64,000 nt of DNA from positions 1 through 64,000 of the forward strand of contig NZ_CDSE01000032.1 of NCBI RefSeq assembly GCF_001373415.1. The letters are read 5' to 3'. Shown piece after piece: positions 19,734-27,416 of the stretch (positions are counted from its first letter, which is position 1; every line of letters begins with the position of its first letter). Made by a program: the position numbers and the translations under genes. The notes below the pieces were generated by a model that saw only the letters and a program-made list of their open reading frames with translations, searched no databases and was not told where the DNA came from. The stretch comes from Paenibacillus dakarensis. GTDB taxonomy: Bacteria; Bacillota; Bacilli; Paenibacillales; Paenibacillaceae.

Positions 19734-20630
19734 ATGACAAAGAGCGGGAAATTGTTAGCGCGTGCCCGGTTAATGGAGCAGAATGAATCTCTGTTCAGGT
19801 GCCCGATATGCCATGGTGAAATTAAGGTAGACGAAGGGAAAAGTCTGCTCTGTACAAATGCTCATCGATTTGATTTGGCTAAACAGGGCTATGTGAATAT
19901 GCTGACGGCTCCATCCAAGACGAAGTATGATAAACGGATGTTTGATGGCCGAAAAATGATGAATGAGGCAGAATTTTTCGAGCCTATGCTGAGCCGGGTC
20001 AGTGAAATGATATGCCAGTGGCAGGAAGCCGCCAGTAAACCGAAGGTTACACTGCTGGATGCAGGATGCGGCGAAGGATCTCATCTGGCCTCATTACAGG
20101 AGAGGGTAGGCCGGCAGGTACAAGCGGACGTCCTGGGAGTGGGGATTGATATCTCTAAGGAAGGCGTTCTGATGGCCGCCAAGAATGACGATGCTAACCT
20201 GTGGTGTGTTGCTGATCTGGCAAAATGTCCATTTGCAGACGGGGCTTTTAATGTAATTTTGAGTATTTTATCACCTTCCAATTATGCGGAGTTTGAACGG
20301 CTGCTTTCAGATGACGGGATATTAATTAAGGTCATACCAGACAAAGATTATCTGACTGAATTACGTTCCGTATTCTATGCGGAGAGTGATCGGCGCGAAT
20401 ATTCCAACGAGCAGACGATAGAGCTGTTTGATCACAGCTTTGAGCTGCTGAAGCAGGAGCGAGTTAGCTATTCTGTCCGCCTGAATCCGGTGCAGCTGGA
20501 GTATTTGGTGCATATGACGCCATTATCCTGGGGAGCAGCAGAAGGGCAGACAGAGCAAGCTTTGGACCTGGGCATTTCTGAAATTACCTGTGATTTTACG
20601 ATCCTGGTAGGACGGAAAAAGAATAAGTAA
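19734..20630 (+). CDS. RlmA-like 23S rRNA (guanine-N1)-methyltransferase
   Basis: The protein has about 298 residues. The RlmA family methylates N1 of a guanine in helix 35 of 23S rRNA (G745 or G748), in some cases giving macrolide tolerance. The N-terminal zinc site is visible as CPICHGEI...LLCTNAHRFD, followed by QGYVNML, a strong family signature. The Rossmann SAM site is LLDAGCGEGSHLASL, and SILSPSNYAEF is the family motif IV. ATG 19734 is chosen; a GTG 16 codons upstream is also in frame, and a later ATG just before the zinc motif is possible. Confidence 0.88.
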   Translation: MTKSGKLLARARLMEQNESLFRCPICHGEIKVDEGKSLLCTNAHRFDLAKQGYVNMLTAPSKTKYDKRMFDGRKMMNEAEFFEPMLSRVSEMICQWQEAASKPKVTLLDAGCGEGSHLASLQERVGRQVQADVLGVGIDISKEGVLMAAKNDDANLWCVADLAKCPFADGAFNVILSILSPSNYAEFERLLSDDGILIKVIPDKDYLTELRSVFYAESDRREYSNEQTIELFDHSFELLKQERVSYSVRLNPVQLEYLVHMTPLSWGAAEGQTEQALDLGISEITCDFTILVGRKKNK

Positions 20631-20665
20631 GTATCACCGATCATACTCGTATGATCAAGTGAATT

Positions 20666-20734
20666 AATAAGAAAGTCGCCTTTGATCGGGAGGATGTTCG
20701 TACATCCACCCTGGTAAGAGGCGATTTTCTTATT
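20666..20734 (+). terminator. rho-independent terminator
   Basis: AATAAGAAAGTCGCCT pairs with AGGCGATTTTCTTATT over about 15 bp. It ends the RlmA-like gene and may act in both directions. Confidence 0.75.
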
Positions 20735-20898
20735 ATTTTAACTTGCTTCGATTTGGACTTCGTGTTCTTCCGCTGAAAGATGTGGACTTATGGCTGTTTT
20801 TGTTATAATAATGACAATAGCTGGAACTGTTATGGTTTGAAACAGGAAACAAGCATAGAACCATGATGATGTCAAAACTGATGAATGGAGTGAATGGA

Positions 20899-21211
20899 AT
20901 GAGCGGTATGAATGAGGTGAAACAGCTGCTGTTTGAGGAGTTGGTGCTTATCGTCAGAACGACATCCGGCTTGATCCGTAAAATATTATCCGAGCAATTC
21001 GATTACAGGCCGGCTGAGAATATGAGGACATTATAGGAGCTGGTTCAGCATCTTGTATCCGTACCGTCCGTAGCCTTTTTATCTGGAGCATGGCTCGGTG
21101 CAGGCCAAGTGGTTAATTGAGATTGTGACCCATGCCCAGCACCACCGGGCACAGATGTTTAATTATTTAAAGACGCTGGGTTATCAGGTAAGCATGTTTG
21201 ATCTGTATTAG
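20899..21211 (+). pseudogene. DinB-family protein, decayed
   Basis: The first part reads MSGMNEVKQLLFEELVLIVRT... to ...PAENMRTL, then a TAG where a CAG is expected (followed by ELVQHLVSVPS). Further on, in another frame, the DinB C-terminal part reads EHGSVQAKWLIE...THAQHHRAQMFNYLKTLGY and stops at 21211. The helices between are missing (roughly 50-60 residues). The gene therefore has a nonsense codon, a frame change and an internal deletion. Intact members are four-helix metal-binding proteins related to bacillithiol transferases. GGAG precedes the ATG at 20899. Confidence 0.85.
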
Positions 21212-21280
21212 ATGCATTTCCATTAATAAAGTTTTAAATAATAGAGCAGTTTTCCATTATTCCGGGCGATGGGGTGAGTT

Positions 21281-22816
21281 GTGTTGAGTATGAATAGCGT
21301 CAAGATCGTCTATTTACCGCTGGATGAGCGGCCTTGTAATTATGATTTTCCCGCACTGCTGGTAAAGGATACGAAGATTACTATGGTTCGGCCGAGTCTG
21401 GAATGGATGGGACGCAAGAAGCAGCCGGGTAATACGGATCAGCTCGGTGCCTGGCTTCAGGAGGAATGCCGTGATGCTTATGGGGCAGTCGTATCATTGG
21501 ACACATTACTGTATGGAGGCATTGTTCCTTCCCGGCTTCATGATCTGGATGAAGCGGCAATCCGGCAGCGAATGGAAAGACTTCGTGAAGTAAAGAGGGA
21601 GAATCCAGATCTCAAGCTGTTTGCGATGCATCTTATCATGCGCTGCCCGCAGTACTCCAGCTCAGATGAGGAGCCTGAATATTACGGGGTTTATGGACGT
21701 GAGATTTTTCGTAAAGGATACATTTCACATCGGATGGAGCTTGGCTTGGCCTCGGAAGCGGAGCTTGAAGAGCTGCGCGCGATTGAAGCGGTGCTGCCGC
21801 AGGAAGTGGAAGATGACTATCTGGGAAGACGCTTGGTGAATTTATCAGCGAATCAGTTAGCGCTTCGTTATGTTGAGGAGGGCATTATTGATTTTATGAT
21901 TGTCCCCCAGGATGATTCTGCTCCCTATGGATGGACAGCGAAGGATCAGCAGCTTCTAAGAAGTGAAATGAGTCATCGAAACACAGAGCTTCATGCGCTC
22001 ATGTATCCAGGTGCAGATGAAGCGGGATGTACACTCACGATTCGAATGATCAATGAGATGAATGGTGACATGCCCTTGGTGTACCCAAGGTATGCTGGAG
22101 CAGGCTCGCCCTTTGTGATTCCTCTCTACGAAGACAGACCTTTGTCCGAGAGTGTGAAATATCAGATCCTGGCAGCCGGCGGGCAGGTGGCGTCGAGTGC
22201 ACAGGAAGCGGACATTATCCTGCTTGTCAATGCGCCTGGGGCGGAGATGGTGGAATCGAATGATCAGCCATCGACAGGCAGCTCATATCAAGTACTGCGT
22301 AATATTGTGGAGCTCGTGGAGTATGGCAAGTTTATGATGAAGCGATTCGGTAAACCGGTAGCGGTTGCTGATGTTGCCTATGCCAACGGTGGAGATCTGC
22401 AGCTTCTAAAGCTGCTCCGCCAGCAGGGTATACTCTTTGATCTTTCCGGGTATGCCGGCTGGAATACAAGCTCCAATACGCTTGGAACGGTGATCGCTCA
22501 GATGATGCTGTATCTACGTTACGGAAAGACAAAGGCCCATATGGACTTTCTGGCTCTTCGTTACACCGAGGACCTGGGCTACTGTACAGCTGTCCGAAGA
22601 AGCTTAACAGATAACGAGGTACAGGCTATGGGTTATTCCTATTTCAATATCGATGGAGAACGCGGCCAGATCGCTGGGCTGGTGAAGGAGAGGCTTGCAC
22701 AGTTCGTTCGCGGGCATGTAGATACCGATGACATCAGGGTAGAAATTATGGACGTATACATGCCGTGGAACCGGATGTTTGAGACAGGAGTTACAGTAAA
22801 GGCAATAGAAAAATAG
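21281..22816 (+). CDS. DUF4127 family protein
   Basis: The protein has 511 residues. It is recognised by the DUF4127 opening YLPLDERPCNYDFP, by SLDTLLYGGIVPSR near residue 75, and by QDDSAPYGWTAKDQ and YAGWNTSSNTLGT. The biochemical role of the family is unknown. Conserved acidic and His/Asn residues suggest an enzyme acting on a small polar substrate, but this is inference. No signal peptide is seen. The start is ambiguous among GTG 21281, TTG 21284 and ATG 21290, with GGGGTGAG upstream. It stands alone after the DinB remnant. Confidence 0.88.
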   Translation: MLSMNSVKIVYLPLDERPCNYDFPALLVKDTKITMVRPSLEWMGRKKQPGNTDQLGAWLQEECRDAYGAVVSLDTLLYGGIVPSRLHDLDEAAIRQRMERLREVKRENPDLKLFAMHLIMRCPQYSSSDEEPEYYGVYGREIFRKGYISHRMELGLASEAELEELRAIEAVLPQEVEDDYLGRRLVNLSANQLALRYVEEGIIDFMIVPQDDSAPYGWTAKDQQLLRSEMSHRNTELHALMYPGADEAGCTLTIRMINEMNGDMPLVYPRYAGAGSPFVIPLYEDRPLSESVKYQILAAGGQVASSAQEADIILLVNAPGAEMVESNDQPSTGSSYQVLRNIVELVEYGKFMMKRFGKPVAVADVAYANGGDLQLLKLLRQQGILFDLSGYAGWNTSSNTLGTVIAQMMLYLRYGKTKAHMDFLALRYTEDLGYCTAVRRSLTDNEVQAMGYSYFNIDGERGQIAGLVKERLAQFVRGHVDTDDIRVEIMDVYMPWNRMFETGVTVKAIEK

Positions 22817-22870
22817 CCGTATCTCATAAAAGATTGAAGCTGCAGCTAATGGGTTTTAATCTATATAAAG

Positions 22871-22917
22871 AAAGCCGTTGTTTCGCAGTCCGGATGAAGC
22901 TGGGAAACAACGGCTTT
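22871..22917 (-). terminator. hairpin terminator, stronger on the minus strand
   Basis: AAAGCCGTTGTTTC pairs perfectly with GAAACAACGGCTTT. On the minus strand it is followed by CTTTAT, on the plus strand by AGTAAT. It therefore fits the end of a minus-strand transcript from the small ORF at 22943-23023 and may also stop the DUF4127 transcript. Confidence 0.6.
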
Positions 22918-22942
22918 AGTAATAAAGGGACATTTCACAGAT

Positions 22943-23023
22943 TCAAGCCAAGCGTTTATATTGTTTGATAAATGCTGCTGTAATGGTGTTGATAAATACT
23001 GTTGAGTTTGTGATTATATTCAC
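22943..23023 (-). CDS. possible 26-residue small protein
   Basis: A GTG start with a strong TAGGAGGA site eight bases upstream opens a 26-codon frame whose product begins MNIITNSTVFINTI and ends QYKRLA. It is hydrophobic in the first 18 residues and basic at the end, like small membrane-active peptides. A perfect hairpin with a T-rich tail follows 26 bases after the stop. The evidence is the ribosome binding site and terminator context; I do not recognise a family. Confidence 0.4.
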   Translation of the reverse strand: MNIITNSTVFINTITAAFIKQYKRLA

Positions 23024-23100
23024 ATAATTTTCCTCCTAAATCGATTATTCTAAAGGCGAGATAACTTGAAGTAATAAATATATAATTAATCCTATAGAAT

Positions 23101-23133
23101 AAGTGTGATATAATCATTTTATATCTATCACTT
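23101..23133 (+). promoter_or_regulatory. promoter of osmC-like gene with overlapping dyad
   Basis: TGATATAAT (23106-23114) is a full extended -10. It sits inside an imperfect dyad, AAGTG...CACTT with inner ATATA/TATAT, which could be an operator. It does not match the OhrR box that I know. Confidence 0.5.
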
Positions 23134-23159
23134 AAATATCATGGAGAAGAGGGATTGTT

Positions 23160-23603
23160 ATGCCAGTTGAGACATTTAAAGCGACTGCACATCTGCAAAA
23201 GGGAATGGTTGTTAAGGCAAGATCAAGAAACTTTGAGGTCACGATCGATGAGCCCAAAAACTTAGGCGGTACAGACGAAGGCATGAATCCGGTAGAGCTG
23301 GTTCTGTGTGCTTTGGGAGCTTGCCAAGCTATTGTTGCTCGTGTTTATGCCCGTCAATTTGATGTCAATCTGGAGGACTTCTGGGTTGAGACAGAAGGAA
23401 ACCTGGACACCGATGGATTTATGAATAAATCGGATGTCCGCCGTGGATATTCGGATATTAGATATAACATACATATTAAGACAGATGCACCAAGAGAGCG
23501 GGTGGAGGAATTCGTAGCATTCATCGAACGTACCTGCCCGGTAGGAGATACGATTCAAAATCCGGTTAATGTAAAATTGAATGAAATCATCATTGAAGCT
23601 TAA
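23160..23603 (+). CDS. OsmC family peroxiredoxin-like protein
   Basis: The protein has 147 residues. OsmC/Ohr proteins are thiol-dependent peroxidases that reduce organic hydroperoxides. The two conserved cysteines are at residue 55 (ALGACQA) and residue 126 (ERTCPVGDT). The third Cys at residue 50 is extra. The arrangement fits the YhfA-like OsmC subgroup more than Ohr proper. An extended -10 promoter with an overlapping dyad lies 46 bases upstream, so it is probably regulated as a single gene. Confidence 0.9.
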   Translation: MPVETFKATAHLQKGMVVKARSRNFEVTIDEPKNLGGTDEGMNPVELVLCALGACQAIVARVYARQFDVNLEDFWVETEGNLDTDGFMNKSDVRRGYSDIRYNIHIKTDAPRERVEEFVAFIERTCPVGDTIQNPVNVKLNEIIIEA

Positions 23604-23697
23604 TAGCAGCTTATAAAAATGTGAGGCTGTCCCAAAAGTAGATCATTCCATTGAGGGATAGCTCTAATGCTTATTGTATTTTAATAGTTGTGCCTGA

Positions 23698-23740
23698 ACA
23701 AAGATGCCAAGCTTTAGCCTGGCATCTTTGTATTGTTTTT
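23698..23740. terminator. bidirectional terminator between osmC-like and merR genes
   Basis: CAAAGATGCCA pairs perfectly with TGGCATCTTTG, followed by TATTGTTTTTT on the plus side. The hairpin lies inside the last codons of the minus-strand MerR gene. Confidence 0.7.
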
Positions 23741-24568
23741 TGCAGTAAACCCGATAGAAATTTGAGTAACATAATTCTGCGGATTGGCCTCTGAAACTTC
23801 ATCAATTAGACTCTCTTCGTAAGCATAGTCATCTAAGATCAAATCGTTGCGTTTAGCGTATTCAATTAATATAGGATAAGATTTGTAGCTTTCCCCATAG
23901 TACCCTTTATGATATAGGACTAAATAGTTACCTGCAGGTTTAATTACATATTCCTCCATCTCCTCCGGACGATCTATTTGAGAAAAATAATATTTATATA
24001 AAGTTGAATTCTTTTCTTGATCCTTGTATTTATGTACTCTGGCTATACCCCCGATAGCACGACCGCAATGTAACTGATGAGCCAATCTATATTGAAAATG
24101 CTCTCCTAATACCTTATATCTTTCGGAATCTGAAGCATGTGAAGTAATTTTTTCGCTGCGTTTGATATACACTTCAGAATGATATTCTACATAGACCATG
24201 TTTAAATTTACTTTTCTTGCTTTCTCAATTAACGAGCACTTAACGGTCATCATATTAACAATGAGGTTCAATTCTGTAATCATATTCTTAATCACGTTTT
24301 TTTGCTTATTAAATAAACTATAGGTTAAATCGACATTTCTTTTGTTTAGAAATTCCTTTATTTCGGTTAAAGACAGTCCAATGGACTTCAAAGACCTTAT
24401 AGTAGCTATAATGTCAAATTGGCTAAAACTATAATATCTATATCCATTTTCATCCGTATATTCCGGGGGAAATAACCCTGATCTGTCATATAAGATAAGG
24501 GTCTGCTTACTAACCCCGCATATTTTGGCAAACTCACCAATTTTGAAGAGGTTTTCTACGTCCTGCAT
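23714..24568 (-). CDS. MerR family regulator with effector-binding domain
   Basis: The protein has 284 residues. Residues 7-75 form a MerR winged helix (FKIGEFAKICGVSKQTLILYDRSGL, then YRYYSFSQFDII). Residues 78-120 form a dimerising coiled coil, and residues 120-284 resemble the GyrI-like/BmrR-type effector domain that binds lipophilic or cationic ligands. It is divergent from the alcohol dehydrogenase operon, with a long inverted repeat between, so it probably activates that operon. GGGAGG lies about eight bases before the ATG. The ligand is unknown. Confidence 0.9.
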   Translation of the reverse strand: MQDVENLFKIGEFAKICGVSKQTLILYDRSGLFPPEYTDENGYRYYSFSQFDIIATIRSLKSIGLSLTEIKEFLNKRNVDLTYSLFNKQKNVIKNMITELNLIVNMMTVKCSLIEKARKVNLNMVYVEYHSEVYIKRSEKITSHASDSERYKVLGEHFQYRLAHQLHCGRAIGGIARVHKYKDQEKNSTLYKYYFSQIDRPEEMEEYVIKPAGNYLVLYHKGYYGESYKSYPILIEYAKRNDLILDDYAYEESLIDEVSEANPQNYVTQISIGFTAKNNTKMPG

Positions 24569-24616
24569 CCATTTTTCCTCCCTATAATTTACCTCTTAGA
24601 AAAGAGCGTTATCGTT

Positions 24617-24664
24617 ATTGACTATATATTTTGTATATACCTTAGTATTTTTGGTGTAGTCAAT
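24617..24664. promoter_or_regulatory. divergent promoter region with candidate MerR operator
   Basis: ATTGACTA (24617-24624) and TAGTCAAT (24657-24664) are perfect inverted repeats. Inside them TATACC and GGTGTA form a second near-dyad. On both strands the outer arm gives a TTGACT -35. MerR-type regulators bind such dyads between -35 and -10. The exact -10 for each direction was not resolved. Confidence 0.5.
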
Positions 24665-24797
24665 GACATTTCATATTTCTCCGCTGTACTAAGTGAATTA
24701 ATTCACATTCAATAAGGTAATAGGACGATTTGATTCAAAATCTGCTTAACCTGCATTGGGCAGCGAAGAAAACTGCTTAATCTTATGGAGGTGTACT

Positions 24798-25973
24798 ATG
24801 AATAATTTTTATCATGCAACAAGAATTTTGGAAGGTAACGGAACCCTAAAAGAAGTTGGTAATGAAGCCAAATTGCTGGGTGCCACGAAGGTTATGGTTG
24901 TTACTGATGATTTTCTTAGCAAAACACCTGTTTTTTCTACATTAACGAAGAGCTTGGAAGATGCCGGACTTAGCTACATGGTTTACACCAATGTAAAACC
25001 AAATCCGCGTTCCGAAGATTGCGATGCAGCTACAGTAGTGGCAAGAGAAGAAAATGTAGATTTGATCGTTGCTTTTGGTGGCGGCAGCGCTATGGACCAA
25101 GCTAAAGCAGTAGCAGCTTTATTGACTAACGGAAAGACTTGCAGAGATTGGGATAACGTTCCGCTGGATCACCCAATGCTTCCAACCATTTGTATTCCTA
25201 CTACATCGGGTACAGGCAGTGAAGTTACATTTGTATCCGTTATTACAGATACAGAGCGTCAATTTAAAATGAGCATTTTCGATCCTCAAAAATTAATCCC
25301 AGCTTTAGCGATTTGTGATGCTGAAGTAACTCTGGGATTGCCTAAATCCTTAACGGCTGCTTGCGGTATTGATGCATTGACGCATGCCATTGAAGCTTAT
25401 ACCTCTAAAGTTGCCCAACCCATCACAGATTCACTTGCACTGACTGCCATTTCTTTAATTAGTCAAAATATTTTGAAAGCATATGAAGATGGGTCTAATC
25501 TCGAAGCTCGTCAAAATATGATGATCGGCAGCACGATTGCAGGGATTGCTTTTATTAATTCCAATGTTGGTGCGGTTCACGCTATTTCTGAAACGATCGG
25601 CGGATGGTTTGATACACCTCATGGTGTTGGAAATTCTATCTTCTTACCATATGTCATGGAATTTAACGTATCTGCCAATGTCAAAAAATTTGCAGATGTT
25701 GCAGTTGCATTAGGAGTTGAAGTCACTCCAGAAATGACAAAAGAAGATATTGCAGCAGCTGGTGTTAAGAAAGTAGCAGAGCTTAACAAACAGCTTAACA
25801 TTCCAGCCTTAAAAGATCTGAGCTACATAACACCGGAGCATTTTGATGCGATCGCAGAGCGTTCTGCAAAAAATATGCTTTCCGATGACAATGCCAGAGA
25901 TATCACGAAAGAAGACTACTTGGATATTTTAAATAAGGCTTACACTGCAGGGAGGGTCATTAGTTATGTTTAA
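24798..25973 (+). CDS. iron-containing alcohol dehydrogenase
   Basis: The protein has 391 residues. The group III alcohol dehydrogenase family oxidises alcohols or reduces aldehydes with NAD(P). The nucleotide-binding GGGSAMDQAK lies near residue 96, PTTSGTGSEVT near 137, and the metal-binding stretch includes DALTHAIEAYTS near 195 and the HAISETIGGWFDTPHGVGN histidines near 260-275. GGAGGTG lies four bases before the ATG, so the longer upstream frame was not used. It overlaps the next gene by eight bases, indicating coupled translation. Confidence 0.93.
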   Translation: MNNFYHATRILEGNGTLKEVGNEAKLLGATKVMVVTDDFLSKTPVFSTLTKSLEDAGLSYMVYTNVKPNPRSEDCDAATVVAREENVDLIVAFGGGSAMDQAKAVAALLTNGKTCRDWDNVPLDHPMLPTICIPTTSGTGSEVTFVSVITDTERQFKMSIFDPQKLIPALAICDAEVTLGLPKSLTAACGIDALTHAIEAYTSKVAQPITDSLALTAISLISQNILKAYEDGSNLEARQNMMIGSTIAGIAFINSNVGAVHAISETIGGWFDTPHGVGNSIFLPYVMEFNVSANVKKFADVAVALGVEVTPEMTKEDIAAAGVKKVAELNKQLNIPALKDLSYITPEHFDAIAERSAKNMLSDDNARDITKEDYLDILNKAYTAGRVISYV

Positions 25974-26622
25974 AGTAAAAAAAGTGGTTGATTTATCATG
26001 GGATTTAAATGAAAACACACCTATTTATCCTGGTGATCCAGAGCCATCTATCAAAGTTGCTACGACGATTGAAAATGAAGGATACAACTTATTCGGAGTA
26101 TATGTAGGTACACAAACAGGTACTCATGTCGATGCTCCATACCATTTCTCAAATACGGGTGAAACCATTGATAATATGGAATTGGATTTCTTCATCGGAT
26201 CAGCTGTTGTCGTACGTGTTACGGATAAAAAAGCGGAAGAAGAAATCACCATGGAAGACTTGGCTCCATACCTTGATAAAATCCAAGAAAATACCATTGT
26301 TCTTTTCAATACAAATTGGTATAAAAAACGGGGAACAGAAGAGTTCTTCCATCATCCCTATTTAAACGGGGAAGTGGCTGAATATTTAGTTAGCAAGGGT
26401 GTACGCTTCATTGGTATTGATACCATTAATGCTGACAAAACGGGCGGAACAGAATTCCCGGTGCATGATTTATTCTCCGAAAAAAGATTGATGATCGGAG
26501 AAAACTGGGCTTACTTCGATAAAATTGATTTTGAAAATGTGGTAGTAGCAGCATTCCCTCTTAAAATCGTAAACGGAGATGGTTCTCCTGTCCGTGCTGT
26601 TGCCATGGAGGTTGAAATTTAA
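25966..26622 (+). CDS. cyclase family protein (metal-dependent hydrolase)
   Basis: The protein has 218 residues. The cyclase/kynurenine formamidase family hydrolyses amide or lactone bonds with a metal centre. The signature TGTHVDAPYHF (HxGTHxDxPxH-like) is near residues 48-58, and a catalytic His and Glu follow in the C-terminal half (FPVHDLF). It opens with VVDLSWDLNENTPIYPGDP, the usual family N terminus. It overlaps the dehydrogenase gene and lies two bases ahead of the YczE-like gene. The joint pathway is unknown. Confidence 0.9.
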   Translation: MFKVKKVVDLSWDLNENTPIYPGDPEPSIKVATTIENEGYNLFGVYVGTQTGTHVDAPYHFSNTGETIDNMELDFFIGSAVVVRVTDKKAEEEITMEDLAPYLDKIQENTIVLFNTNWYKKRGTEEFFHHPYLNGEVAEYLVSKGVRFIGIDTINADKTGGTEFPVHDLFSEKRLMIGENWAYFDKIDFENVVVAAFPLKIVNGDGSPVRAVAMEVEI

Positions 26623-26624
26623 TA

Positions 26625-27293
26625 ATGAGTGACTTTTTTAAATCTTACCTCAGAAAATGCTTGGCTATACTTCCATCCGTACCTATTGCTGCATTGGGTG
26701 TTGTATTGTTTGTACATGTAGGCTGGGGCTCCGATCCATTAACTACGTTTGAAATCGGATTATCGAATGTCCTCGGTTTGCAGCTGGGTACAACTGCCCT
26801 TCTGTTTGAAGGATTAGTGTTTGTCGCATTTTTCTTCTTGAAGAGGAACCTTGTTAACTTTGGTACGGCTGCATGGTGTTTCTTAATTGGCCCATTTATC
26901 AATGTATGGACTGATGCCCTTACACCTGTCCTGCCTGCTGCCGATGAAATGAGTATTATATTGAAACTTCTATTTATTTTAATTGGTTCTATACTCATCA
27001 TTTTTTCTTTGGCTTACTATATTCCGATTGACTTGGGATATCAAACCAGTGATATTTTAGCTTTTACAGCTGCGGACATGATTAAGAAAAGTTATGGAGT
27101 AGGATTGACTATAGCTTATGTGATCTTGTTTGCTTTAGGTGTGCTTATGAAAGCTCCTTGGGGAGTGGGAACATTGGTTGCCGTGTTTACATTTGGTAAA
27201 GTGATTGATTTCCTATTGCCTAAATTCGCTCCTTTCTCCAAGAAAATTGCTGGGATGGATCATGAGACTGATAAGCAATTCTCTGCGGTTTAA
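26625..27293 (+). CDS. YczE/YyaS/YitT-like membrane protein
   Basis: The protein has 222 residues and about five transmembrane helices. The first helix pair with GWGSDPLTTFEIGLSNVLG, and the later DLGYQTSDILAFTAADMI, fit the YczE/YyaS/YitT membrane family, whose function is unknown. It starts two bases after the cyclase stop and ends the three-gene operon. A role as an importer or exporter for the substrate of the two enzymes is an inference from position. Confidence 0.85.
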   Translation: MSDFFKSYLRKCLAILPSVPIAALGVVLFVHVGWGSDPLTTFEIGLSNVLGLQLGTTALLFEGLVFVAFFFLKRNLVNFGTAAWCFLIGPFINVWTDALTPVLPAADEMSIILKLLFILIGSILIIFSLAYYIPIDLGYQTSDILAFTAADMIKKSYGVGLTIAYVILFALGVLMKAPWGVGTLVAVFTFGKVIDFLLPKFAPFSKKIAGMDHETDKQFSAV

Positions 27294-27327
27294 TAGCAAA
27301 ACCTCACCATTTCCTTCTTATATTTTA

Positions 27328-27358
27328 ACCCTCGAGCTCAGGTTCGAGGGTCTTTTTT
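27328..27358 (+). terminator. terminator of the adh operon
   Basis: ACCCTCGA pairs with TCGAGGGT, followed by CTTTTTT. Confidence 0.85.
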
Positions 27359-27362
27359 ATTG

Positions 27363-27405
27363 AAAGAGGCCTCCCTCAGTCGATGGACTGGAGGAAGCCT
27401 CTTTT
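27363..27405 (-). terminator. terminator of the ABC transporter unit
   Basis: AAAGAGGC-CTCC pairs with GGAGG-AAGCCTCTTT with one small bulge. It lies just past the stop of the minus-strand binding protein gene. Confidence 0.7.
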
Positions 27406-27416
27406 CATAACAGACT

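Noticed and set aside
23620..23670. Possible insertion-sequence end (GGCTGTCCCAAAAGTAGATCATT)
   Set aside because: No transposase fragment or target duplication nearby; it looks more like a copy of the GCTGTCC-type terminator family.
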